From the NCBI RefSeq assembly GCF_003837805.1, contig NZ_RQIT01000001.1:868001-932000 (forward strand): a stretch of DNA of 64,000 bases. The letters are read 5' to 3'. This stretch comes from Bradyrhizobium sp. RP6 (GTDB lineage Bacteria > Pseudomonadota > Alphaproteobacteria > Rhizobiales > Xanthobacteraceae). The position numbers and the translations under genes were made by a program. The notes beneath the pieces are model-generated. The model was not told the origin of the DNA. It did not search any database and saw nothing but the letters and a program-made list of their open reading frames with translations. Numbering within the stretch: the first letter of the stretch is position 1; each line of letters begins with the position of its first letter. Of this stretch, positions 17,475-25,640 are shown one piece after another.

Positions 17475-20400
17475 AGCAGGGGATGAAGTCGCCGGCTGAG
17501 CTGCTCACGCCCGGCCGCGCGCTGACGCTTGCCAATGTCGCCGAGGGCGCCGAAGGTCTCGTCGTCTCCGATCTCGCCCGCGCCATCGCGGCGCGGCCGA
17601 AGAAGCCGGCCGTCAGCCTTGCGGTCGTGTGCCGCGACGGCGGGCGCATGCAGCAGCTCGAACGCGCGCTGAGATTCTTCGCGCCGGATCTGCCGGCGCT
17701 GACCTTTCCGGCCTGGGACTGCCAGCCCTATGACCGCGTCTCGCCGCATGGCGGCATCCTGGCGCAGCGCCTGACCACGCTGGCGCGACTCGCCTCGCTC
17801 ACCGGCAGCGACAAGCCGCTGATCGTGCTGACCACGGTGAACGCGGTGGTGCAGCGCGTGCCCGCGCGCGAACTCGTCGCGGCGCAGGCGCTGTCGGTCG
17901 CGCCGGGCAATGTGGTGCCGATGGACACCGTCGTCGCCTGGCTCGAGCACAACGGCTACAACCGTTCCTCGACCGTGCGCGAGCCCGGCGAATACGCCGT
18001 GCGCGGCGGCATCCTCGATCTGTTTCCGGCCGGCCTCGAACAGCCGGTCCGTTTCGACTTCTTCGGCGACAGCCTGGAATCGATCCGCAGCTTCGACGCC
18101 GAGACCCAGCGCACGCTGCTCGACATGCGCTCGCTCGACCTCGTGCCGGTCTCGGAATTCCAGCTCGTCACCGATACCATCCGCCGTTTCCGCATGGGCT
18201 ATGTCGCCGAGTTCGGCGCGCCCGAGCGCGACGATGCGCTGTATGAAGCGGTCAGCGAAGGCCGCCGCCATCCCGGCATGGAGCACTGGCTGCCGCTGTT
18301 CCAGGACCGGATGGACACGCTGTTCGACTATCTGCAGGGCGCGACTGTTGCGATCGAGCCGCAGGCCGAGGATGCCGTCCGCGAGCGCTTCAAGCAGATC
18401 CTCGACTACTACCAGGCCCGGCGCGAGGCGATGGAGCATCCCGGCGGCGGCGCGATCTACAAGCCGCTGCCGCCCGATCGGCTCTACCTGACCGACGAGG
18501 AATGGGGCAAGCGCCTCGGCGATATCCCGTTGGCGCGGCTGACGCCGTTCTCCGTGCCGACTGACGGAACGAGTGTCGTCGATGCCGGCGCGCGCAAGGG
18601 CCGCGACTTCGCCCCGGAGCGCAACGACACCGCCATCAACGTGTTCGAATCCGTCGTCGCGCACGTGATGGCCTTGCAAGCCCAGCGCAAGAAGGTCGTG
18701 ATCGCGCTCTGGACCGAAGGCTCGCGTGACCGCATGACGTCGATGTTGCGCGATCACAAGCTCGCCCACACCGTCAGCGTCAACAGCTGGCGGACGGTGC
18801 AGGCGACGCCGCGCAACGAGACCATGCTCGCCGTGCTCGGCCTCGAAAGCGGTTTCGAGACCGACGAGATCGCCCTCATCAGCGAGCAGGACATTCTCGG
18901 CGACCGCCTGGTGCGGCCGCGCAAGGCCAGCCGCAAGCTCGACAATTTCATCTCGGAGGTAACGAGCCTTGCTGCCGGCGACATCGTCGTCCACGTCGAG
19001 CACGGCATCGGCCGCTTCATCGGCCTGCAAACCCTGGATGTCGCCGGCGCGCCGCATGACTGCCTCGAGCTGCACTATGCCGCCGAGACCAAGCTGTTTC
19101 TCCCGGTCGAGAACATCGAGCTGCTGTCCCGTTACGGCTCCGACCAGACCACGGTCGAGCTCGACCGCCTCGGTGGCTCGGGATGGCAGACCCGCAAGGC
19201 GAAGCTGAAAAATCGCATCCGCGAGATCGCGGGCGAGCTGATCAAGATCGCCGCCGAGCGCATGCTGCACGAGGCGCCCAAATTGCCCGTGCAGCAGGGC
19301 CTCTATGACGAGTTCTGCGCGCGCTTCCCCTATGACGAGACCGAGGACCAGCTCGGCGCCATCGAGTCCACGCTGAAGGACCTCGAAAAGGGCCGGCCCA
19401 TGGACCGGCTGATCTGCGGCGACGTCGGCTTCGGCAAGACGGAAGTCGCGCTGCGCGCCGCCTTTGCGGTCGCGCTCGACGGCAAGCAGGTCGCGGTGGT
19501 GGTGCCGACCACGCTGCTCGCCCGGCAGCACCACAGGACCTTCACCGAGCGCTTCAAGGGCTTTCCGGTCAACGTGGCGCAGGCCTCGCGGCTGATCCCG
19601 ACCAAGGAGCTGAACCAGGTCAAGAAGGGCCTCGCCGACGGCTCCGTCGACATCGTCGTCGGCACCCATGCGCTGCTCGGCAAGACGATCAAGTTCCGCG
19701 ACCTTGGCCTGCTCATCGTCGACGAGGAGCAGCATTTCGGCGTCAGCCACAAGGAGCGGCTGAAGGCGCTCCGTGCCGAGGTGCACGTGCTGACGCTGTC
19801 GGCGACGCCGATCCCGCGGACGCTGCAGCTGGCGCTCACCGGCGTGCGCGAGCTCTCGATCATCGCCTCGCCTCCGGTGGATCGCTTGGCAGTGCGTACC
19901 TTCGTCGCCCCGCATGATCCCCTGATGATCCGCGAAGCGCTCTTGCGCGAGCGCTATCGCGGCGGTCAGGCGTTCTACGTGGTGCCGCGCATCGACGATC
20001 TCGCCGAGGTCAAGGACTTCCTCGACAAGAACGTGCCGGAGATGAAGGTCGCGGTCGCGCACGGCCAGATGCCGCCCGCCGTGATCGAGGACATCATGAC
20101 CGCGTTCTACGACGGCAAGTTCGACATTCTGCTGTCGACCACGATCGTCGAGTCCGGCCTCGACATCCCCAACGCCAACACGCTGATCGTGCACCGCGCC
20201 GACATGTTCGGCCTGGCCCAGCTCTATCAGCTGCGCGGCCGCGTCGGCCGCTCCAAGCTGCGGGCCTATGCGCTGTTCACGCTGCCGGCGCAGCAGAAGA
20301 TCACGGCGCAGGCCGAACGCCGGCTCACGGTGCTGCAATCGCTGGAGACGCTGGGCGCAGGCTTCCAGCTCGCTTCCCACGATCTCGACATTCGCGGCGC

Positions 20401-20989
20401 AGGCAATCTCCTGGGCGAGGAGCAGTCCGGCCATATCAAGGAAGTCGGCTTCGAGCTCTATCAATCGATGCTGGAGGAGGCGATCGTCAACCTCAAGGCC
20501 GGCGTCTCCGAGCCTGCAGCCGACCGCTGGTCGCCGCAGATCACCATCGGCATGCCCGTGCTGATTCCCGAGGACTATGTCAGCGATCTCTCGGTGCGGC
20601 TGTCGCTGTACCGGCGCCTTGCCGATCTCGATACCGAGGAGGAGATCGAGAATTTCGGCGCGGAGATGCGCGACCGGTTCGGCGTGCTGCCGGACGAGGT
20701 GCGTTATCTCTTCAAGGTCGCCGCGATCAAGGCGTTCTGCCGCAGAGCCAATGTCGAGAAGATCGATGCCGGTCCAAAGGGCGCCGTCATCGCCTTCCGC
20801 GACAATTCCTTCGCCAATCCCGACCGCCTCGTGACCTTCATCCGCAGCCACGGCCAGGCCGCCAAGGTGCGGCCCGACATGAAGGTTGTGTTCCTGCAGG
20901 ACTGGGAGACCCCGGAAGAGCGTCTCGCCGGCACCACGGAGATCATGCGGCAGCTGGCGCAGCTCGCGGAGAGCAAGAAGGCGGCGTAA
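17471..20989 (+). CDS. mfd: transcription-repair coupling factor Mfd
   Basis: A 1172-residue translocase that removes RNA polymerase stalled at lesions and recruits UvrA. A UvrB-homology N-terminus (AWDCQPYDRVSPHGGI), the RNAP-interaction domain (GDIVVHVEHGIGRFIGL), Walker A GDVGFGKTEVALRAAF, DEEQHFGV, SATPIPRTL and QLRGRVGRS are present, with the TRCF C-terminal domain after about 1000. ATG 17471 lies within the sdhE stop. Length and all helicase motifs are intact. Confidence 0.98.
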   Translation: MKQGMKSPAELLTPGRALTLANVAEGAEGLVVSDLARAIAARPKKPAVSLAVVCRDGGRMQQLERALRFFAPDLPALTFPAWDCQPYDRVSPHGGILAQRLTTLARLASLTGSDKPLIVLTTVNAVVQRVPARELVAAQALSVAPGNVVPMDTVVAWLEHNGYNRSSTVREPGEYAVRGGILDLFPAGLEQPVRFDFFGDSLESIRSFDAETQRTLLDMRSLDLVPVSEFQLVTDTIRRFRMGYVAEFGAPERDDALYEAVSEGRRHPGMEHWLPLFQDRMDTLFDYLQGATVAIEPQAEDAVRERFKQILDYYQARREAMEHPGGGAIYKPLPPDRLYLTDEEWGKRLGDIPLARLTPFSVPTDGTSVVDAGARKGRDFAPERNDTAINVFESVVAHVMALQAQRKKVVIALWTEGSRDRMTSMLRDHKLAHTVSVNSWRTVQATPRNETMLAVLGLESGFETDEIALISEQDILGDRLVRPRKASRKLDNFISEVTSLAAGDIVVHVEHGIGRFIGLQTLDVAGAPHDCLELHYAAETKLFLPVENIELLSRYGSDQTTVELDRLGGSGWQTRKAKLKNRIREIAGELIKIAAERMLHEAPKLPVQQGLYDEFCARFPYDETEDQLGAIESTLKDLEKGRPMDRLICGDVGFGKTEVALRAAFAVALDGKQVAVVVPTTLLARQHHRTFTERFKGFPVNVAQASRLIPTKELNQVKKGLADGSVDIVVGTHALLGKTIKFRDLGLLIVDEEQHFGVSHKERLKALRAEVHVLTLSATPIPRTLQLALTGVRELSIIASPPVDRLAVRTFVAPHDPLMIREALLRERYRGGQAFYVVPRIDDLAEVKDFLDKNVPEMKVAVAHGQMPPAVIEDIMTAFYDGKFDILLSTTIVESGLDIPNANTLIVHRADMFGLAQLYQLRGRVGRSKLRAYALFTLPAQQKITAQAERRLTVLQSLETLGAGFQLASHDLDIRGAGNLLGEEQSGHIKEVGFELYQSMLEEAIVNLKAGVSEPAADRWSPQITIGMPVLIPEDYVSDLSVRLSLYRRLADLDTEEEIENFGAEMRDRFGVLPDEVRYLFKVAAIKAFCRRANVEKIDAGPKGAVIAFRDNSFANPDRLVTFIRSHGQAAKVRPDMKVVFLQDWETPEERLAGTTEIMRQLAQLAESKKAA

Positions 20990-21002
20990 GCGGCTAGTCC
21001 AG

Positions 21003-21039
21003 CCAAGTGCGAACAGCGCGAACAGCGCACCGCACTTGG
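21003..21039 (+). terminator. hairpin after mfd
   Basis: Arms CCAAGTGCG (21003-21011) and CGCACTTGG (21031-21039) form a perfect 9-bp stem 14 bases after the mfd stop. No T-run follows, so it is either a Rho-dependent end or an mRNA-stabilising stem. Confidence 0.5.
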
Positions 21040-21234
21040 ACCCGAAGGGGGCGACATATCGTCACTTGCGGAATGACTAATAGATAGCCATGTTCGGATC
21101 TTCGAGTTTCGGCCGAACGACTTGGCCTCGCCGCTGTTTGCGCGCCTGACTGATGACCCTCCCTCCAGATCTCGAATTCACTGACCGCACTCCTGTGCGG
21201 CTCTAAAGACTTATCTATCTAAAGGACACTCCCC

Positions 21235-21444
21235 ATGACGACGGGAACTGTGAAGTGGTTCAACAGCCAGAAGGGCTTCGGTTTCATTCAGCCGGACCAG
21301 GGAGGCCAGGACGTTTTCGTTCATATCAGCGCGGTTGAACGTGCGGGCATGAGCTCCCTCGACGAGGGTCAGAAGGTTTCCTTCGACGTCGTTGCAGACC
21401 GCCGGACCGGCAAGTCTGCTGCGGACAATCTGCGCGCCGCATAA
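21235..21444 (+). CDS. cspA: cold-shock domain protein (CspA family)
   Basis: A 69-residue single cold-shock domain that binds single-stranded RNA/DNA and melts mRNA structure. Both RNP motifs are present: KGFGFI (RNP1, 14-19) and VFVHIS (RNP2, 27-32), after the N-terminal [12 protein letters not shown] 21235 follows AAAGGACA. The roughly 245-base gap upstream holds the mfd hairpin and a CCGCAC/GTGCGG stem (about 21184-21202) in the likely 5' leader, which could serve temperature control, as in other csp leaders. A strong terminator follows. Confidence 0.95.
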   Translation: MTTGTVKWFNSQKGFGFIQPDQGGQDVFVHISAVERAGMSSLDEGQKVSFDVVADRRTGKSAADNLRAA

Positions 21445-21508
21445 GCTGCCGCAGCCGGCGCTTGTCGCTTTGACCATGGATGTATTGGCAGAGCTTCAGG
21501 TTCTTGCG

Positions 21509-21541
21509 ACCCGCGACTGGTTTACCGGCCGCGGGTTTTTT
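21509..21541 (+). terminator. Rho-independent terminator after cspA
   Basis: Stem ACCCGCG (21509-21515) with CGCGGGT (21530-21536), a 14-base loop, followed by a run of T to 21541. It separates cspA from the desaturase gene. Confidence 0.8.
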
Positions 21542-21589
21542 GCACCGCATGCGCGGTGGTCTGCCCATCGAAACAGCTGAGGTTCGAGC

Positions 21590-22762
21590 GTGTCCGTGAA
21601 TATCGAGCAAAGCCGCGAACATGATGACGTCATGTATCCGCAGGTGCTGCCATTTCTGTTGATCCACGCAGGATGCGCCGCGGCGGTCTGGTCCGGCATT
21701 TCGTGGCAAGCCGTCGCAATCTGCATCGTTCTGTATTGGCTGCGCATGTTTGCGATCACGGCCGGATATCACCGGTACTTTTCGCATCGGGCCTACGCGA
21801 CGAGCCGGGTGTTTCAATTCGTCCTTGCCTTCCTTGCCCAGAGCAGCGCTCAGAAAAGCGTTCTGTGGTGGGCTGCCAAGCATCGCCATCACCACCTGCA
21901 CTCGGATACGGCGCAGGATGTGCATTCACCCCGGCACAAGGGCTTCTTGTACAGCCATGTCGGTTGGATATTCTATCGGCAGCACGACGGGACCGACCTG
22001 GTGAAAGTGTCGGATCTGGCGTCGTATCCCGAGTTGATGTGGCTGCACAGACTGGAGCTTTTGCCGGCGGTCGTGCTCGCGGGGCTCTGCTTCCTCATCG
22101 GCGGGTGGTCGGGACTCGTGGTCGGATTCCTCTGGAGCACCGTGGTTCTGTATCACGCTACGTTCTGCATCAACTCGCTCGCACATGTTCATGGACACAA
22201 GCGGTATGTGACGGGCGATGACTCTCGAAACAACTGGCTGCTCGCATTACTGACGATGGGCGAGGGGTGGCACAACAACCACCACGCCTATCAGGCCAGC
22301 GCCCGGCAGGGCTTCTACTGGTATGAAATCGATCTGACCTATTATGTTCTGGTGGTGATGTCCTGGCTCGGAATTGTCTGGGATCTGAAGACGCCACCCG
22401 TGCAGGTTCTGCGCAACGAGCATCGGCTGGGATCGCGCGCGATAAGGCAAGCGGCCGAGCAGCTTGCCGGCCGCTTCAATCCCGAACACATCGCGTCGGC
22501 GATCAAGACATCGATTCATGAAACCGAATTGTCGCTGCGGGACGCGCTCCTTCTGTTGCAGCAGCGAGCCGACTTGCGTTTGCCCAGCGTGCCGACTCGC
22601 GACCAGCTGCTGGCCGAAGCGCAGCGCATGTTCGCGAAGACGATCTCTCTGGAGGACATTGTCGATCGCGCCCACGAACTCCTGAGCGACTCCGTTAGCT
22701 TTCTCCTGGTCACTCCCGCCCAGCCGGTCCACGCGAAATCGACGGCGAATGGTGGCGTTTAG
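21590..22762 (+). CDS. membrane fatty-acid (acyl-CoA delta-9 type) desaturase
   Basis: A 390-residue membrane di-iron desaturase. The three histidine boxes are HRYFSH (61-66), HRHHH (98-102) and HNNHH (228-232), with two pairs of membrane helices. Start GTG 21590 (a second in-frame GTG is at 21596). The last 100 residues are an extra, soluble, Ala/Leu/Glu-rich extension not found in minimal enzymes. The product would introduce double bonds into membrane lipids. It sits 145 bases downstream of cspA, consistent with cold adaptation, though a terminator lies between them. Confidence 0.9.
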   Translation: MSVNIEQSREHDDVMYPQVLPFLLIHAGCAAAVWSGISWQAVAICIVLYWLRMFAITAGYHRYFSHRAYATSRVFQFVLAFLAQSSAQKSVLWWAAKHRHHHLHSDTAQDVHSPRHKGFLYSHVGWIFYRQHDGTDLVKVSDLASYPELMWLHRLELLPAVVLAGLCFLIGGWSGLVVGFLWSTVVLYHATFCINSLAHVHGHKRYVTGDDSRNNWLLALLTMGEGWHNNHHAYQASARQGFYWYEIDLTYYVLVVMSWLGIVWDLKTPPVQVLRNEHRLGSRAIRQAAEQLAGRFNPEHIASAIKTSIHETELSLRDALLLLQQRADLRLPSVPTRDQLLAEAQRMFAKTISLEDIVDRAHELLSDSVSFLLVTPAQPVHAKSTANGGV

Positions 22763-22824
22763 TCTGGCGCAGACGTAGCGGCAGGCATCAACGACCCCGT
22801 CAAGTCAGGAGATGCTTCAAACGG

Positions 22825-24048
22825 CTAGGATGCCGCCCGCGACGCGTCGGCGGACAGCCGCGCCAGCAGCGACCGCGCTGTATCCGACGGGGACAGCGAA
22901 TCCACGCTGACCACGGGATCGCTGCGCATCTCGTGCTTGCCGTTCGAGGTGTGCCGCATCACCGCCGACAGACGGCGGGCGATCATGTGCGCCGTGCGGA
23001 AGTCGGTCTCCGCGAATACGACAATCACCGAACCGTCCTTCTGCGCCGCGCCAAAATCCATCTGCCGCATCAGGCGGCTGAGGATGCGCGCGGCATCGAG
23101 CTGGGCCCGGGAATTGCCGGGATCGAAAGCGAAGCGGGCGACCGAGAGGCCGCCGCCGCGGGCGAGCGCCTGTTCGACCGCCTTGGCGAAATCGCGGGCA
23201 AAGGCCTCGACCGTGAGCAGGCCGCTGCGCGGATCGAGCCAGCCGCCGGCATCGATGGAGCGCAGCGTTCGGCTCAGCTGTGATTCCATCGCGTGCTGGC
23301 GGATCAAGGGCAGCGCATTGGCGGCGACCTTCGCCGGCTCGCCCGCAATCAGCTCGAGATTGGGCAGATCATAGGTCTGCGTCAGCTGATGCGCGGTGAG
23401 GACCACCGGCAGGCTGCGGAAGCGGGTGTCCTCCGCGAGCACCGTGAGGAAGGCATCGGTCACGCGCGGGGTAAAACCGTCGGCGAGCACGACGCCGTCG
23501 AGGTCGCGGGTGTTGAGATGTTTGGCGGCGGCTTCGATCGAGAGCACGCCGACCACGCCGACGCGCTCGCCGAGCGCGACGGAGAGCGCGGGATAGGCTG
23601 CGCCACGACCGATCAGGAGCACGGTGGCATCGCGTGCGGGATCGCCGTCCGGCAGCGCGACCTTCGCTTCCGGCAGCCGGCGCAGAACCGTTGCATGCAG
23701 TGTGCGCACGCGTAGCGCCGCACGGAGCCGCGCGATCAGGCGCTCGGGATTGCCGCCGCGCGAGGAGAAGGGCAGGGCGTTGTGCGGCAGCGTGCCCGCC
23801 GCATCCAGCGTCACGAAGGGAACGTAAGGCGATTGGTCGGCGATCTTCTTTGCGAGCGCGGCCACATGCGGCTCGTGTCCGGCATGCAGCGCAGCGAGAA
23901 CCGCGGCCGGCTGCACCTCATCGACCGCGCGCGCCGCACTCGTCCAATCGGTGTCGACGACGGGAAAGAGCCGGGCTTCGTCCAGCGCTGCCGCGAAGGC
24001 GGGGCGCTCGGCATCGGACACAAACAGGATCGGGCCCGCCTGAGACAT
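22825..24048 (-). CDS. GGDEF-fold protein lacking the catalytic motif
   Basis: A 407-residue cytoplasmic protein. The first 250 residues contain two receiver-like alpha/beta segments (ILFVSDAERPAF...; ATVLLIGRGAAYP...). The last 130 look like a diguanylate-cyclase fold (DPRSGLLTVEAFARDFAKAVEQA ... RILSRLMRQMDFGAAQKDGSVIVVF). The place of the GG(D/E)EF loop holds DGSVIVVFAETD, so cyclase activity is not expected. ATG 24048 is used instead of TTG 24069. It may be a PleD-like scaffold or c-di-GMP sensor. It is co-directional with the next two genes upstream. Confidence 0.65.
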   Translation of the reverse strand: MSQAGPILFVSDAERPAFAAALDEARLFPVVDTDWTSAARAVDEVQPAAVLAALHAGHEPHVAALAKKIADQSPYVPFVTLDAAGTLPHNALPFSSRGGNPERLIARLRAALRVRTLHATVLRRLPEAKVALPDGDPARDATVLLIGRGAAYPALSVALGERVGVVGVLSIEAAAKHLNTRDLDGVVLADGFTPRVTDAFLTVLAEDTRFRSLPVVLTAHQLTQTYDLPNLELIAGEPAKVAANALPLIRQHAMESQLSRTLRSIDAGGWLDPRSGLLTVEAFARDFAKAVEQALARGGGLSVARFAFDPGNSRAQLDAARILSRLMRQMDFGAAQKDGSVIVVFAETDFRTAHMIARRLSAVMRHTSNGKHEMRSDPVVSVDSLSPSDTARSLLARLSADASRAAS

Positions 24049-24133
24049 CCACAAACTCTGATCAAGCAACAGATGTCGCGCAATCTAGTTTGGCCGCCTT
24101 AATGCAGCGTCAACGGAACGCGCAAAACTATGC

Positions 24134-25636
24134 CTAGACCGGCCCGGAGCGGTCGCGAAAGGCCTCGACCATCAGGGGGTTAAGCCCGAGCTCGTTGAGC
24201 GCCTCGCGGGCGCGGGCATTGTCCTGGGCGCGTCCGGCCAGCCGGTGACCCGAGAGGCGGTCGGGCAGCGCCGTGAGCAGGGCGCCCTGGCCGAGCCGGC
24301 GCGCCCATTCCTGGAGATCGTTGGAGAGGAAGCGGTAGCCGCCGACGGCCATGATGCCGGAGGGCGGCGCAGTGATGCAGATCGCGCCGCTCGGACGGTC
24401 GAGCCGCGCGGCGTATCCGGTGTCGACATAGTCGCGCGGCGGCTGCGCGGTCAGCGTCTCGCCGACCGGCTGCGGCGGGGCGTAGGCCGCGATCGGCACC
24501 ATCGCGCCGCGCAGGCCGAGCGTGCCCTTGGGTGTCAGCAGGACTTCGCCGGCAATGGAGGAGCCCGACTGCTCGCGCGGGGCGCCGTGCGGCCCTGGCA
24601 TGACCGGTACCGGCATGCCGTCCTCGCCGCGGCGGGCTCCGAACAGTCCGGCCTCGCCGAACAGATAGACGTCGGTCAGCGGCGCATGCGGCGCGATCCA
24701 GGCATCGCTCGCCGCAACCTGCTCGGGCGCGCGCCACAGGCCGATGACGTTGCGCAACGAGGGCATCCGTGCCGCGAGGTCGGCAGCACCGAGCCGCAAG
24801 GCGAGCTGCCCCGGCGCGATCAGCACCTCGCATTCGTGCTCGTTGACCTGCTGCTCCAGCACCTCGTTCTCGAACGGGTGATGCAGCGCCAGCGTGCCGC
24901 CCGAGAGCAGCCATACCGCGAGCGAGGAGGCGAGGCCCGCGAACGACATCGGGGCGAATGTCGCCATCACGGTCGCACCCTGCCTGATGTCGGCTTCCAG
25001 CGACATGGCGAGTCCCCCGGCGATCAGGCTGAAATGCGGCCGCGGCACGGGACGGAAGCCTTCGGCGGTGACGTCGAAGGAGATCATCGCCGCCTTGCGG
25101 CCGTCCTGGATCACGGCGCGCGTGAGGCCGGGCGGGCGGGCGAGGACATCGTCGAGCGACGCCATGCCTTCCGGGAGATCGGCGCCGAAGCCGCAAACGT
25201 GACGGATGGAGAAGGCTTCGGCTGCGGCATGCATCGCGAGATCGGCATAGCTGACGCCGTCGACCGTGCTCATGGTGACGATGGCGCGCGCCGCGGTGCG
25301 GTTCAGCGCAGCGGTCAGTTCCGCGTGTCGCCAGAGCAGCGGCAGCACCGCGACGACGAGGCCGGCGCGATGGGCGGCGAGCACGGTGAGCACGAACTCG
25401 ACCGTATTCGGCAGCTGGATCGCGATCACGGAATTGGCCGGAAGGCCCGATTCGACGAAATGCGCCGACAGGGCCTCGATGGCCGTATCGGCCTCGGCAT
25501 AGGTCATCCGCCGCGGCTGGTGCCCGGTCACGCGCGCCTTGTTGAGGGGATCGAGCAGAGCAAGCGCGTGCGGCTGCCGCATCAGCGTGCGCTGAAACAG
25601 TGTGTCGAGCGTCGGCGAAATTGCTGGCTGGTTCAC
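24134..25636 (-). CDS. adenylate-forming (acyl-CoA synthetase-like) protein with degenerate motifs
   Basis: A 500-residue ANL-superfamily protein. The N-terminal pattern is conserved (RMTYAEADTAIEALSAHF, VIAIQLPNTVEFVLTVLAAHRAGLV). However, the A3 P-loop (usual TSGTTG) reads ISFDVTAEGFRP, and the YGxTE motif reads YLFGEAGLF. A TGY segment with D/R (DTGYAARLDRPSG) and the C-terminal region survive. It is probably impaired in ATP binding or has changed chemistry. Start GTG 25636. Its first base lies 4 bases after the stop of the binding-protein gene upstream, so the two are very likely one operon. Confidence 0.7.
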   Translation of the reverse strand: MNQPAISPTLDTLFQRTLMRQPHALALLDPLNKARVTGHQPRRMTYAEADTAIEALSAHFVESGLPANSVIAIQLPNTVEFVLTVLAAHRAGLVVAVLPLLWRHAELTAALNRTAARAIVTMSTVDGVSYADLAMHAAAEAFSIRHVCGFGADLPEGMASLDDVLARPPGLTRAVIQDGRKAAMISFDVTAEGFRPVPRPHFSLIAGGLAMSLEADIRQGATVMATFAPMSFAGLASSLAVWLLSGGTLALHHPFENEVLEQQVNEHECEVLIAPGQLALRLGAADLAARMPSLRNVIGLWRAPEQVAASDAWIAPHAPLTDVYLFGEAGLFGARRGEDGMPVPVMPGPHGAPREQSGSSIAGEVLLTPKGTLGLRGAMVPIAAYAPPQPVGETLTAQPPRDYVDTGYAARLDRPSGAICITAPPSGIMAVGGYRFLSNDLQEWARRLGQGALLTALPDRLSGHRLAGRAQDNARAREALNELGLNPLMVEAFRDRSGPV

Positions 25637-25640
25637 GGCG

